DNA from: JBGSUZ01 sp043770095 | GTDB lineage: Bacteria > Bacillota > Clostridia > Peptostreptococcales > Acidaminobacteraceae | Reading direction: 5' to 3' | Assembly (NCBI GenBank): GCA_043770095.1 | Contig: JAYVIR010000045.1 | Span: forward strand, 11,251 to 75,250 | Length of the DNA: 64,000 nt | In this document: positions 25,937 to 35,900 of the stretch, one piece after another | How positions within the stretch are numbered: the first letter of the stretch is position 1 | How the letters are laid out: each line of letters opens with the position of its first letter | Made by a program: the position numbers and the translations under genes | Notes under the pieces: generated by a model | Told to the model about the DNA's origin: nothing | Seen by the model: only the letters and a program-made list of their open reading frames with translations | The model's database searches: none

Positions 25937-26182
25937 CTACTTCACTTCAATTTCAAATTCCATTGTTTTAACAGGTTCCATATTCTTTTCCCAAGGTCTA
26001 ATCAGAGTCATTTTCACAGTGGCTTTAACATCTATTTTTGCCGATACAGGTACAAATTCGAACGTATATGAAATTGCATCTTTCTCTCCTAAAACTTCAA
26101 TCGTCTTGTTAGCAAAAACACCATTTGAAAGTAGAGAAAGAGCCAGTACTGTTACACCAATTAATTTCAAAGTTTTTTTAAT
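25937..26182 (-). CDS. Small exported protein, apparent ATT start codon
   Basis: An 81-residue predicted secreted protein of unknown function. The conventional candidate start is TTG at 26170, but a GGAGG site (26194-26190) sits seven bases before an ATT at 26182 and 19 bases before the TTG. Starting at ATT gives (M)KKTLKLIGVTVLALSLLSNGVFA, a textbook signal peptide with AXA-like cleavage; starting at TTG removes most of the basic n-region. The mature part is a short beta-rich domain. ATT starts are rare (known for infC); an error changing ATG to ATT is the other explanation. Confidence 0.55.
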   Translation of the reverse strand: MKKTLKLIGVTVLALSLLSNGVFANKTIEVLGEKDAISYTFEFVPVSAKIDVKATVKMTLIRPWEKNMEPVKTMEFEIEVK

Positions 26183-26375
26183 TATATTGCCTCCATTAAT
26201 TTTGAATGAGTGGTTATATTATATAGACGCCAAATTGTTTGGATCAGTTCCTTGAAAGAAATTTGCTATATTGGATTTATTTCAGTTGTTTCTGTATTTC
26301 TGCGTTTCTTAGGCGTTTAATGAGGTATTAAAGTAGAATAATCAATATTTAAACTATAACTTATGAGGTGATATT

Positions 26376-26999
26376 ATGTCTGAAAAGAAACCGCAAATAA
26401 TATTTACAAAGAGCAGTCCATTTTATTTGGTAAACGGAGAATATGTTAATGATGAAATGGGCAATGCTATATCTGTGAAGCCTGTTACCGCACTGTGTCG
26501 ATGCGGCAAATCACTTAAGATGCCATATTGCGATGATACCCATACAAATGAAATCTTCGATAATGAAAAATCAGAGGATCGTCATTTAAATAAATGGCGA
26601 AGTTATGAAGGTCAGGAGATTAGCATTCATTTTAACCTAGGCATATGTTGCCATGTTGGACTTTGTCTGAAAAACCTGCCTTCTGTATTCAACAAAGACA
26701 CCAAGCCGTGGATTAATCCAAACGGTGCTTCTGCTGACTCCATTATTGCGATGATAAAAACCTGTCCTTCAGGTGCACTTACTTATAGTACTTCGGGGAA
26801 TGAAGTGGCTGATTTTGATGATGAGATTCGTATTAAAATTGTTACAAATGGTCCCATCGTCGTGCGCGGCCCAGTTGAACTCATTAATGACGATATGAGC
26901 ATTCAGGAGCTGAGGTCAAAAGAAAGATATACGCTCTGTAGGTGCGGCAAATCTAAAAACAAGCCTTTTTGTGATGGAAGTCATAGAACAGAAGACTAA
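26376..26999 (+). CDS. Double CDGSH iron-sulfur protein with mono-cluster ferredoxin-like domain
   Basis: A 207-residue cytosolic protein with two CDGSH-type [2Fe-2S] motifs (CRCGKSLKMPYCDDTH at about 44-59 and CRCGKSKNKPFCDGSH at about 188-203) flanking a divergent Fer4_19-type domain with the cysteines CCHVGLC and TCPSGAL. CDGSH proteins bind [2Fe-2S] clusters through three Cys and one His, all present in both copies. Probable roles are electron transfer or cluster/redox sensing; no partner is encoded next to it. ATG 26376 has GAGGTG upstream. Confidence 0.88.
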   Translation: MSEKKPQIIFTKSSPFYLVNGEYVNDEMGNAISVKPVTALCRCGKSLKMPYCDDTHTNEIFDNEKSEDRHLNKWRSYEGQEISIHFNLGICCHVGLCLKNLPSVFNKDTKPWINPNGASADSIIAMIKTCPSGALTYSTSGNEVADFDDEIRIKIVTNGPIVVRGPVELINDDMSIQELRSKERYTLCRCGKSKNKPFCDGSHRTED

Positions 27000-27159
27000 G
27001 TTTCTCCCACAAATGTGGAAATATAACCCGTTGAACTCGTATGAATTTTCTGATATCCTTATATTAATTTGTTTCTATTGCTTACATTGTAATAGTCTAA
27101 ATTGACACAGCCATTATTCTTCTATTCATCATGACACTACCATTACAACGGAGGCATTT

Positions 27160-28875
27160 ATGAATTTTTTGAAAAACTTAAAAATTAAAGCCATTTTGAT
27201 CTTTGGTTTTGGCTTTATGATTCTCATGGCAATCATTGTTGGGACTGCTGCTATTGGCGGCATTGGCATTATTGGTTCTGATATTGACGTCATGTATAAT
27301 CAAAATCTGACCACCATCACCCAATTAGGTGAATTAAAAGAAAATCTACTAGAAACAAATACCAATATCATCCAAATGCTATATGACAATCAAGATCCTG
27401 CTTCGCTTGAAAGTTGGAAGAAAAATATAGACCGAATCTCTATCAAAAATGATCAACTGCTTACAAAGTATGAAAAATCAAATCTTCAAGGACAGGAAAA
27501 AGTTCTATATGACAATTTTAAAATTGATTTAGTTGATTTTAGAAAGAATCGTCAAGAACTGATAGATCTTATTGCAGCAGACGATGTAGCTGCAGGTTTT
27601 AGTAAATACGATCAACTGACAACTTTTAGAGACAGTATGTTTACCAAATTGAACGCCTTAATTGAAATGAATAAAAATGATGCTAAAATCAAATACGAAA
27701 CGTCTCAAAGCATATTTAAGACTTCAATCGCACTTGTTATTATCCTGGTTGGTTTTGCAGTAATCGTCTCTATCTTGATTACCTATTATATTGTTACTCG
27801 TCTATCACGAGGCATCACACAAGTCGTGGAACTTTCTGAAAGACTATCTGCAGGAGACCTCACCGTCACTGTGAACAGCAAAAGCAAAGATGAAATTGGC
27901 ACTATTACACGCGCTTTAGATCAAGCCGTCATTAACACGAAAGAAATTATCACCGAAATAGTTAATGGCGCTGCTCTAATCAATACATCGAGTCAAGACT
28001 TCTCTTCTACCATACAAGAATTGGCTTCGACTATGGAGTCCGTAAAAGAAGTCGCTTATGAAGTGGCTCGCGGTGCGGAGGATTTAAGTGCTTCTTCTGA
28101 AGAAACCACGGCCTCTATCCAAGAGATCAGCGACAATACTGCCAATATTGCTATCCAGTCAAACGAAGGTCGCGTAACAGCAGTCACTATTAGAAGCAAA
28201 GCCGAAAAAACCAAACAAACTGGTGAAGAATCCATGCAAAAAGCCATCAAGCTTATGGATGAAAAACAACGTTCGGTTACAAAAGCCATCGAAGATAGCA
28301 AAATTGTAGATCAAATTTTGGTCATGACAGATACCATCAGCGGCATTGCCGATCAAACTAATCTATTGGCTCTCAACGCTGCCATTGAAGCTGCAAGAGC
28401 TGGAGAAAGCGGCAGAGGCTTTGCAGTAGTAGCGGACGAAGTTCGAAAATTGGCAGAGCAGTCAGGCAATACCGTTAGCCAAATTCAGTCGGTTGTGGAA
28501 AAAGTTAAGCTTGCTGTGGACAATTTGTCACATCACTCAAATGAGATGCTCATGTTTGTGGATAAGAACGTAACGCCTGATTACAAATATCTTGTTGAAG
28601 TAGGCATCGAATATCAAAAGGATGCCATTTATCTCAATGAATTTGCCACAAAAATTGCAGAATCTTCTGCTCAGGTTTCTGAATCTATTAATCAAATCAG
28701 TCAAGCAGCGGAAATGAACTCTGTTACAGCTCAAGAATCTACAGAAAACTCGAAAAATATTTTAACCAATATTGAAGAAACAACGCGTGCAGTTGAGTCT
28801 ATGAGCACTACGGCCATTCTTCAAGCAGAAACTGCTGGGAAATTGGTACAGTTGGTTAGTCGCTTTAAAATATAA
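27160..28875 (+). CDS. Methyl-accepting chemotaxis protein
   Basis: A 571-residue chemoreceptor: transmembrane helix at about 10-32, a four-helix-bundle-like extracellular domain (about 35-185), a second membrane helix (about 188-210), HAMP, and a cytoplasmic signalling domain with the hairpin tip DQTNLLALNAAIEAARAGE. It passes ligand state to CheA via CheW/CheV and is tuned by methylation. The ligand is unknown. GGAGG precedes ATG 27160. It is transcribed alone. Confidence 0.93.
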   Translation: MNFLKNLKIKAILIFGFGFMILMAIIVGTAAIGGIGIIGSDIDVMYNQNLTTITQLGELKENLLETNTNIIQMLYDNQDPASLESWKKNIDRISIKNDQLLTKYEKSNLQGQEKVLYDNFKIDLVDFRKNRQELIDLIAADDVAAGFSKYDQLTTFRDSMFTKLNALIEMNKNDAKIKYETSQSIFKTSIALVIILVGFAVIVSILITYYIVTRLSRGITQVVELSERLSAGDLTVTVNSKSKDEIGTITRALDQAVINTKEIITEIVNGAALINTSSQDFSSTIQELASTMESVKEVAYEVARGAEDLSASSEETTASIQEISDNTANIAIQSNEGRVTAVTIRSKAEKTKQTGEESMQKAIKLMDEKQRSVTKAIEDSKIVDQILVMTDTISGIADQTNLLALNAAIEAARAGESGRGFAVVADEVRKLAEQSGNTVSQIQSVVEKVKLAVDNLSHHSNEMLMFVDKNVTPDYKYLVEVGIEYQKDAIYLNEFATKIAESSAQVSESINQISQAAEMNSVTAQESTENSKNILTNIEETTRAVESMSTTAILQAETAGKLVQLVSRFKI

Positions 28876-28890
28876 CTTTGATTTAAATAT

Positions 28891-28940
28891 AAAAAAGCAT
28901 CCTACTTTCAAACGATTTCGTGAAAATAGGATGCTTTTTT
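28891..28940 (+). terminator. Rho-independent terminator after the chemoreceptor
   Basis: AAAAAAGCATCCTA pairs with TAGGATGCTTTTTT, extended by TTTCA/TGAAA after a one-base mismatch. From 28941 to 29208 the sequence is AT-rich; apart from a small GGTGT-N5-ACACC hairpin at about 29167-29181 I see nothing named there. Confidence 0.9.
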
Positions 28941-29208
28941 GATTTTTTGAAAAATATTTTTGTATCCAAAAAAACATTTCAAAAGTCATCATTTTTGCTA
29001 GTCTATTGATGGTTACAGAATTACAACACTTTTAAAAACTGACCAACAGTCATTTTAAAAAGAATATAGTGTTTTAAAACGTTTGAAGCGCCTTAATCAC
29101 CCTAGACTTTTATTTTTCAAAGGTGTATATTCAAATATGAAATAGTTTATATTTATTTAATGATTGGGTGTAAACAACACCACAAATCAAAATTTGGGAG
29201 GAAGTATT

Positions 29209-30123
29209 ATGTTTTTATTCGAATCTATACCATGGTACTCAGCATTAATGTGGCTCGCAGTCTTGGGTGGCTTGATTTTGGTCAACGAAATGGCGCGCAG
29301 AAACAAATATTTTGCAATGGCAATCTTTATTGCTCTACCGCTTGTTTTGACATTCTCTGTTTGGCCAAAAACAGCAGGTCCTGGTTCAAGTGTTGGCACT
29401 TGGTTCCACTGGGCTAAAGTTTATTCTGCGCTTGCAGGTTGTTTGGGCTTTATGGCACTTCGTTTCATTAAAGGTCTTGATAAGAACAAACTTATGTTAA
29501 CGTTCCCCGCATTCATTCTAGCTTTAAACATCATGGAAGCTGTCCTTCGTGATTTCCAGTGTTCAGGTCTAAACGGTTTAGTCGATGGTGTGATCATGGT
29601 TGGCGGTCCTTGGAATATTATGAACGGGATTGCCGGTATCCTCAATATCATTACCATTTCAGGATGGCTTGGAATTGTAATTGGCAAAGACAAAAACAAA
29701 GACATGCTCTGGCCAGATCAACTTTGGTTCTGGATCATTGCTTATGATCTTTGGAACTTTGCCTATGTTTACAACTGCGTTTCAGACCATTCATTCTACG
29801 CAGGAGCAGCGCTTCTCATTTCTTGTACCATTCCAGCCTTCTTTATTAAAAAGGGCGCATGGCTTCAGCACAGAGCTCAAACTTTAGCCATTTGGATGAT
29901 GTTCGTTATGTGCTTCCCTGCTTTCGTAGACACGTCTATATTTGCAGTTAAATCTTCACACAACCCAACTGCTCTTTGGATTGTCAGCGCTATCTCTTTA
30001 GCAGCTAACGTTGCAGTATTTGTATATCACTTCTATAAAGTCTTTAAAAATAAGAGAAACCCTCTTAAAGATGAGATCCATTCAGATCTTGAAGCTTTCA
30101 AGGAAGTTGTACGCGAAGCATAA
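29209..30123 (+). CDS. Multi-pass membrane protein, DUF5692-like
   Basis: A 304-residue integral membrane protein with about eight hydrophobic segments and conserved-looking Trp-rich loops (WFHWAKVYSALAG, DQLWFWIIAYDLWNFAYVYNC). It resembles a family I recall as DUF5692, without known function; the family name is from memory and not checked. The start at 29209 (MFLFESIP) is supported by GGGAGGAAG upstream; an in-frame ATG at 29164 lacks such a site. It is monocistronic with its own terminator. Confidence 0.65.
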   Translation: MFLFESIPWYSALMWLAVLGGLILVNEMARRNKYFAMAIFIALPLVLTFSVWPKTAGPGSSVGTWFHWAKVYSALAGCLGFMALRFIKGLDKNKLMLTFPAFILALNIMEAVLRDFQCSGLNGLVDGVIMVGGPWNIMNGIAGILNIITISGWLGIVIGKDKNKDMLWPDQLWFWIIAYDLWNFAYVYNCVSDHSFYAGAALLISCTIPAFFIKKGAWLQHRAQTLAIWMMFVMCFPAFVDTSIFAVKSSHNPTALWIVSAISLAANVAVFVYHFYKVFKNKRNPLKDEIHSDLEAFKEVVREA

Positions 30124-30144
30124 AACAATCTATGAAAACAACAT

Positions 30145-30190
30145 AAAAAAAGTAGCGCCAAGGTGAATAAGCCTTGGCGCTACTTTTTTT
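30145..30190 (+). terminator. Rho-independent terminator
   Basis: A long stem AGTAGCGCCAAGG / CCTTGGCGCTACT with an A-run before and a T-run after, ending the DUF5692-like gene transcript. Confidence 0.92.
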
Positions 30191-30250
30191 ATATTGGTAG
30201 ATAATAACCATTTCCTATCATTCACATTTTCAACATATAAATGATATTAT

Positions 30251-30527
30251 ATGATTAAAAAAATTGCGCTTCTCACAATGCTCATTGATCACGTTGGTTA
30301 TTTGTTTTTTCCAGAACAAGTCTTATTTAAAACCATCGGACGAATTGCCTTTCCCATTTTTGCTTACCAAATTTCAATTGGACTTCATAGCACTTCCAAT
30401 CATTTGGGGTCTAAATTATGTCGATCAGCTAAATCGATTCAACTTTAAGCTCAATAAATACGTCGCTTATTTCTTCTATCCTGTGCATATTGGCATTCTC
30501 GTGACTATTAATTTTTTTATGAGATAA
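30251..30527 (+). pseudogene. Truncated and frameshifted traX-like gene
   Basis: The first frame (from 30251) encodes MIKKIALLTMLIDHVGYLFF and GRIAFPIFAYQISIGLHST, the N-terminal signature of TraX family acyltransferase-like membrane proteins (about 230 residues when intact). The second frame, ending at 30527, encodes KYVAYFFYPVHIGILVTI, which matches the family's C-terminus (FYPxH). About 120 residues in the middle are missing and the two parts are out of frame, so the gene is an internal-deletion remnant. TraX-like proteins acetylate pilin in F plasmids; chromosomal homologues have unclear roles. Confidence 0.75.
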
Positions 30528-30530
30528 GAC

Positions 30531-31523
30531 TTAATCGACTATCGTATTTTCAGTGACCAAACAATCTCTACCCTTTTTCTTTGCGTCATAAAGCCTTTGG
30601 TCAGCTTGATCAATAAGCATGCTAGGCGCAATATTTATAGATGGATAAACCCTTGCCACCCCAATACTAACCGTTACTCGACAACTTTCACCTGAAAATT
30701 CATGTTTAATATTGAGTGCTCTAATGTCACTCAGCATACGAATGGCAACGACTTCCGCTCCCTCAATGTCAACATTGGGCATCACTACCAGAAATTCTTC
30801 TCCGCCATATCTTCCAACAAAATCTTCTGACCTAAAGAGTGATTTTTGTAATGCTGCCGCAACGGATTTAAGCACTTCATCGCCTTGAAGGTGTCCATAA
30901 TTGTCGTTGTATTTTTTAAAATTGTCTATATCAATCATCATCACTGAAAATGGAAGTTTATACCTTAAACAATTGTGCCAGTGCATCTCATAAAACTTGT
31001 CTAATCCGCGTCTATTGTATATTTTAGTCAGACCATCTTGAAGACTGAGGTCTTCTAAAAGATCTTTTTCTTGCTGCATAACTGTCAGTTCTTTAAGTCT
31101 TGCTTCTAGTTCAATGACTTGACGCTGAATGGTTATTCTCTGCAAGTATAATTCTTTAAAGATTCTTGCTTTGCTTCTTAATACAATTGGGTCTATCGGT
31201 TTTGGCAAATAATCCACCGCACCGACCTCATATCCTTTAAAAATTGATTTTTGTTCCTTACTGATTGCCGTTACAAAGATGATTGGAATGCTCTTTGTTT
31301 TTTCAATGCTCCTGAGTAATTCTGCAGCCTCAAAGCCGTCCATTCCAGGCATCTGAACATCCATAAAAATCACGGCAAAGTCGTGCTCCATGCATAAAGA
31401 TAAAGCCTCTTCACCAGACATTGCTTTTACGATGTTTAAATCAGGATCTGATAAAACACTTTCCATTACCAAGTGATTTTCTTTTAAGTCATCTACAATT
31501 AAGATATTAACATATTCCCTCAT
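30531..31523 (-). CDS. Response regulator diguanylate cyclase (REC-GGDEF)
   Basis: A 330-residue cytosolic protein. The receiver (about 5-125) has VDDLKEN, VIFMDVQMPGMDG, VTAISKE and YLPKPID; a coiled-coil linker follows; the GGDEF domain (about 165-325) has the intact active-site loop GRYGGEEFLVV. It should make cyclic di-GMP from two GTP when phosphorylated. No obvious RxxD product-inhibition site was identified with confidence. It is the last gene of the operon hybrid kinase-CheR-CheB-REC/GGDEF, overlapping CheB by ATGA, so phosphate flow from the hybrid kinase is the likely input. Confidence 0.93.
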   Translation of the reverse strand: MREYVNILIVDDLKENHLVMESVLSDPDLNIVKAMSGEEALSLCMEHDFAVIFMDVQMPGMDGFEAAELLRSIEKTKSIPIIFVTAISKEQKSIFKGYEVGAVDYLPKPIDPIVLRSKARIFKELYLQRITIQRQVIELEARLKELTVMQQEKDLLEDLSLQDGLTKIYNRRGLDKFYEMHWHNCLRYKLPFSVMMIDIDNFKKYNDNYGHLQGDEVLKSVAAALQKSLFRSEDFVGRYGGEEFLVVMPNVDIEGAEVVAIRMLSDIRALNIKHEFSGESCRVTVSIGVARVYPSINIAPSMLIDQADQRLYDAKKKGRDCLVTENTIVD

Positions 31524-32101
31524 CCATCTACCTCATTATTCTTCAAAAGTTCATTCAGTCTTACTCCAATTTTGTCAAGATCAATAATTTCATCAGGAAC
31601 AGCTTTTTCGATTCCGAACGCAGGCATCTCAGGTGCCTCGGCTGTTTTAGGATTTTGAACAATGGTATATCCACCAGCCATTTTAATCTGCTTAAGCCCT
31701 TCCCCACCATCATGATTTGCCCCTGTGAGGAGTATGCCAATGACACGTTTGCCAAAGGTGTCAGCAATACTATCAAAAGTTACATCGATTGAGGGCCTTG
31801 CATAGCAAACTTTTTCAGTTGTTGTAAGCGTAAAAGTACCAGTCTTCTCTATCAATACATGATAGTTTGGTGGTGCTATGAAAATGGTGCCCCGTTCTAT
31901 TGGCATTTTATCTTCAATCTCTTTTACATTCGCAGAAATGGCATCAGAGATAATCTTACTCAGATAACTCTTATTCTGTGGGCTCAAGTGTTGTACTATC
32001 ACAATCGCAACTTCACCGATATGACAAAATGAAGTCAATACACGCTTAAGGGCATCAATTCCGCCAGCCGATGTTCCAATTGCAAGGATATCATATTTCA
32101 C
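31520..32101 (-). CDS. Stand-alone CheB methylesterase domain
   Basis: A 193-residue protein that is only the catalytic part of CheB. The catalytic triad is visible: Ser in GTSAGG, His in VQHLSP and Asp in GANHDGGEG. It lacks the N-terminal receiver of classical CheB, so it is not regulated by direct phosphorylation. It removes methyl groups from glutamates of receptors or other proteins. GTG 32101 overlaps the CheR stop (GTGA) and has GGGGGG upstream. Its substrate could be the hybrid kinase encoded upstream; this is inference. Confidence 0.88.
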   Translation of the reverse strand: MKYDILAIGTSAGGIDALKRVLTSFCHIGEVAIVIVQHLSPQNKSYLSKIISDAISANVKEIEDKMPIERGTIFIAPPNYHVLIEKTGTFTLTTTEKVCYARPSIDVTFDSIADTFGKRVIGILLTGANHDGGEGLKQIKMAGGYTIVQNPKTAEAPEMPAFGIEKAVPDEIIDLDKIGVRLNELLKNNEVDG

Positions 32102-32955
32102 AGAGATCCCCCCTTTACCTTCATCCGCTTACGGTAGACCTTAAATTCATCGCTGATTGTTTCAAATTGTTCCATCACATCACTATAAATAAGCGTTTCC
32201 TTTGACCCGAGACAAAGATAGCCACCTTTAATCAAACTTTCCATAAACAATCGATTTGCTCTATTTTGAAGTTCTCGGTCAAAATAGATCAAGACATTTC
32301 TACAGATAATCAAGTTCATTTCGCCAAATGAGCCATCCGTTACAAGGTTATGTTGGGCAAAAGTAATTTTATTCTTTAACTCATTGTTGAGTATGGCATT
32401 GTCGTATTTTGCAATATAGTAGTCGGAAAAAGAATTTACCCCACCTGAGAGGATATAATTTTTGGTGTATTCCTTAATGGATTCAAGTGAATAGATGCCA
32501 TCCTTGGCTCGTTCAATGATTTTATCATTAAAATCTGTGGCATAAATCTGGCAGCGATCATAGAGTCCGCATTCCTTTAACAGGATTGCCATTGAATAAA
32601 CTTCTTCACCCGATGAACAACCTGCATGCCAAATTTTAATCTGCGGATAGGACTCTAAGACTGGCAGAATACTTTCTCTAATATATTTAAAGAAAGAGGG
32701 GTCTCTGAACATTTCTGTTACATTGATAGAAAAATCTAAAACCATTTCTCTAAAAAACACTTCATCTTCCAAAACGCTATGCGTCAATTCTAAAATATTA
32801 CTAAATCCACTCTTCATCAATCGATTCTTAATGCGTCTTTTGATGTGAGCGCGAGAGTACTCGCTAAAGTTATAGCCATATTTCATTTTGATGGCTTCAA
32901 TGAAGAGATGGGTTTCAATGTCTTCATTGTTGTGTTTAAAATCAAAATCGCTCAT
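32098..32955 (-). CDS. CheR-type protein-glutamate methyltransferase
   Basis: A 285-residue SAM-dependent methyltransferase. The N-terminal helical domain (YNFSEYSRAHIKRRIKNRL) precedes the catalytic domain with the SAM loop IWHAGCSSGEEVYSMAI and the IICRNVLIYFD motif, both typical of CheR. It methylates glutamates on signalling proteins. ATG 32955 shares its A with the stop of the hybrid kinase gene (TAATG), so the two are translationally coupled; a start at 32967 is possible but less likely. No beta-subdomain insertion unlike canonical CheR is evident. Confidence 0.9.
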   Translation of the reverse strand: MSDFDFKHNNEDIETHLFIEAIKMKYGYNFSEYSRAHIKRRIKNRLMKSGFSNILELTHSVLEDEVFFREMVLDFSINVTEMFRDPSFFKYIRESILPVLESYPQIKIWHAGCSSGEEVYSMAILLKECGLYDRCQIYATDFNDKIIERAKDGIYSLESIKEYTKNYILSGGVNSFSDYYIAKYDNAILNNELKNKITFAQHNLVTDGSFGEMNLIICRNVLIYFDRELQNRANRLFMESLIKGGYLCLGSKETLIYSDVMEQFETISDEFKVYRKRMKVKGGSL

Positions 32956-35900
32956 TATGACATCCACACCTTTATCATAGATAATAATCGATTGACGTCC
33001 ACTGGTTTGGTTAAATAGTCATTTGCGCCTGCAGTAATACATTTATCTCTATCATCACTCATCGCTTTGGCGGTAAGTGCAATAATTGGCGTATGTCTGC
33101 CTTTAGCGGTTTGGCGAATTTGCTTGATGGCATCATACCCATCCATTTGAGGCATCATAATATCCATTAAGACCAACTCAATTTCATTTTCTTCGAATTT
33201 TTTGATGGCTTCAAAACCATCTTTTGCTACAACGACTTGCATCCCATTTTGTTCCAACAAATGCATTAATGCAAATACATTCCGGTTATCATCATCTGCC
33301 AATAGGACACGAACGCCTAACAAAGAATTTTTATCATCTTCAACAATTTTACTAATAGGGCGTTTTCCTTTAAAGCTACGTTCAACATCGTGTAAAAATA
33401 AAGACACTTCATCGACTAAGCGCTCTTTTGATTTAGAACTTTTAAGAATGATTGACTCAGCAAATTGATGCATATCATCAATTTCATCTGTGTTAATTTC
33501 GGCTTCTGTATAAATAATAATTGGCGTCTGATTCTCAAATTCTTGACGAATATTTGTCATAAAATCAACCCCAGTGGTGTCTGGAAGATTGACATCTAAT
33601 ATGATGCAGGCATAAACTTCTGTTTTAAGCGCTTCGATGGCTTGACTGCCCGTCATAACCTTTTGAATCTGAACTTGTCCAAGTTGCGCAAATTTGCTAA
33701 AATCTTCATCACCGCAAGCACCTACTACTAATATCTGCTTAGTGCCTTTCACATCGACACTTTCAATTTTTGATAACGTTTTATAAATTGATTTAATATC
33801 AACTGGTTTTTTCAAAAATCCAATAATACTTTGTGGCATTCCTTCAAGTCCAATTGCTTCGCTAATATCTTCTGAACCCGATATCACGTGAATTGGTATG
33901 TCTTTAGTAGCATTGTCTTCTGAGAGCATTTTTGCCAAAATCATGCCGTCCATATCAGGTAAGCCTATATCCAAAATAATACCTGTCGGTTTGTCTTCTT
34001 TGGCTCTTTTGATACCCTCTTTTCCGTTGAATGCTTTAATGGCAATGTATCCTTTTTCCTCTGCAAGATCTGAAAGAATCTGAGCAAAAGTTGGATCGTC
34101 CTCGATAATCAAAACTTTTTTTCCTCTGCTATCTAAGGCTGTTTCGATTGGCACTTGATCATTCGTTTCATTGCCTACTTGATTTTCCTTTTGAGTTTCC
34201 TCAGTGCGATCGTAATGACTGATCATTTCAATTGCGTTTATAAGATTAGATTCCTTCTTTTCATCATTCGGCTTTCGTGGAATTATCAATATAAATTCAC
34301 TACCTTTGCCCACTTCACTTTCTAGAATAATGTGTCCACCCAGCAGTTTAGCCATCTCAAGAGAAATGGTTAACCCGAGTCCTGTACCACCGTATTGTCT
34401 GCTAGTGGTTCCATCCGACTGTTTGAATGCCTCAAAAACTTCTTCTAATTTATCAGTTGGAATACCGATTCCAGTATCTTTTACCACTATTGCCAGATAA
34501 TCTTTTGATTGAATGTTTAGAGCCTGTGCCTCTTTACTTATTAAGTTTCTAAACCGAACACTTACATATCCGTCATGGGTGAATTTAATGGCATTAGAAA
34601 TAAGATTTTTTAGAATTTGATTTAAGCGCAATGAGTCTGAAACAATATACTCTGGTGCGTTTTCCTCTATTGTAAGGTTAAGATCAAGATTTTTCATGTC
34701 TGCCATCGTCTCAAACATATTCTCATTTTCGTTCAATAGCTCTGTTAAAAAAACTTTTTCATTATGCAAATTCAACTTGCCAGCCTCTACTTTTGAGAGG
34801 TCTAGAACCCCGTTGATAAGGGTTAACAAATCTTTTCCGGAAGAGTGAATGGTGCTTGCAAATGATTTTTCTTTATCGGATAACGGCTCATCTTCTTTTT
34901 TATCCGATAAAAGTTGTGACAGCACCAAAATGCTATTAAGAGGCGTTCTCAACTCATGTGACATGTTTGCTAAAAATTCCGATTTGTATTTATTAGCAAG
35001 TTGCAACGCTTCGGCCTTCTTCATCATTTCTTCTTGGGCAATTTCAAGAGCTGAATTTTTCTCATTTAAAACTCGCTTTTGCTCTTCTAATTGTTTAGAG
35101 TGCGTTTCAAGTTCCTCATTGGTCACCCTTAGCTCTTCTTGTTGAAGCTGCAATTTTCCCTCGGAATCTTTGAGCGCTCTTGCCTGCTCTTCAAGCTCTT
35201 CATTACTCTGACGTAGTTCCTCTTGCTGAATTTGAAGCGTTTGAGATTGATTCAGAGTCTTTTCCAAAAGAATTTTCATTTGATGCCTTACTTTTACAGT
35301 AGATAAAATTCTGCCCAAAATGTCAGATAAAGCTTCAAGGATATCCATTTGATTGGTATTAAATGCTTCAAAACTTGCTAATTCAATAATACCCATTAAG
35401 TCTTCATTGTAAAGACATGGTATGACGATGATTGAATGAGGTTTAGCCTCGCCAAGCCCGCTTTGGATCAAAATATATTCTTCAGGTAATTCGTGAATCA
35501 CGAATATTTTCTTTTCTTTTATGACTTGACCGATAATACCAACACCGCATTCAACTGTTATTTCACTGCCTTTTGGATTGGTATAGGCATAAGTAGCGCT
35601 TAAGTTAAAAATACCATCTTCATTTGGAATGTACATAGCACCCATCAACATATCAAAATGCTTGCATAAATAATGAACCACTTGATTGGAAATGACCTCT
35701 AAATCATCTTCAGTTCGGGCAATCTCGGATAGATCATTCTCAGATGTCTTTAGTAAATTTTGATAAGCCATTGATTTTATCATGCCCTCTATTTTCAGCA
35801 TGAATATATTAAAAGCAACTGCCATCTGTCCAATTTCATCGGTTGATGATTCAGGTAATCTAAAATCGGTATTTGCATCACCTGAGGCAATGCTCTCAAA

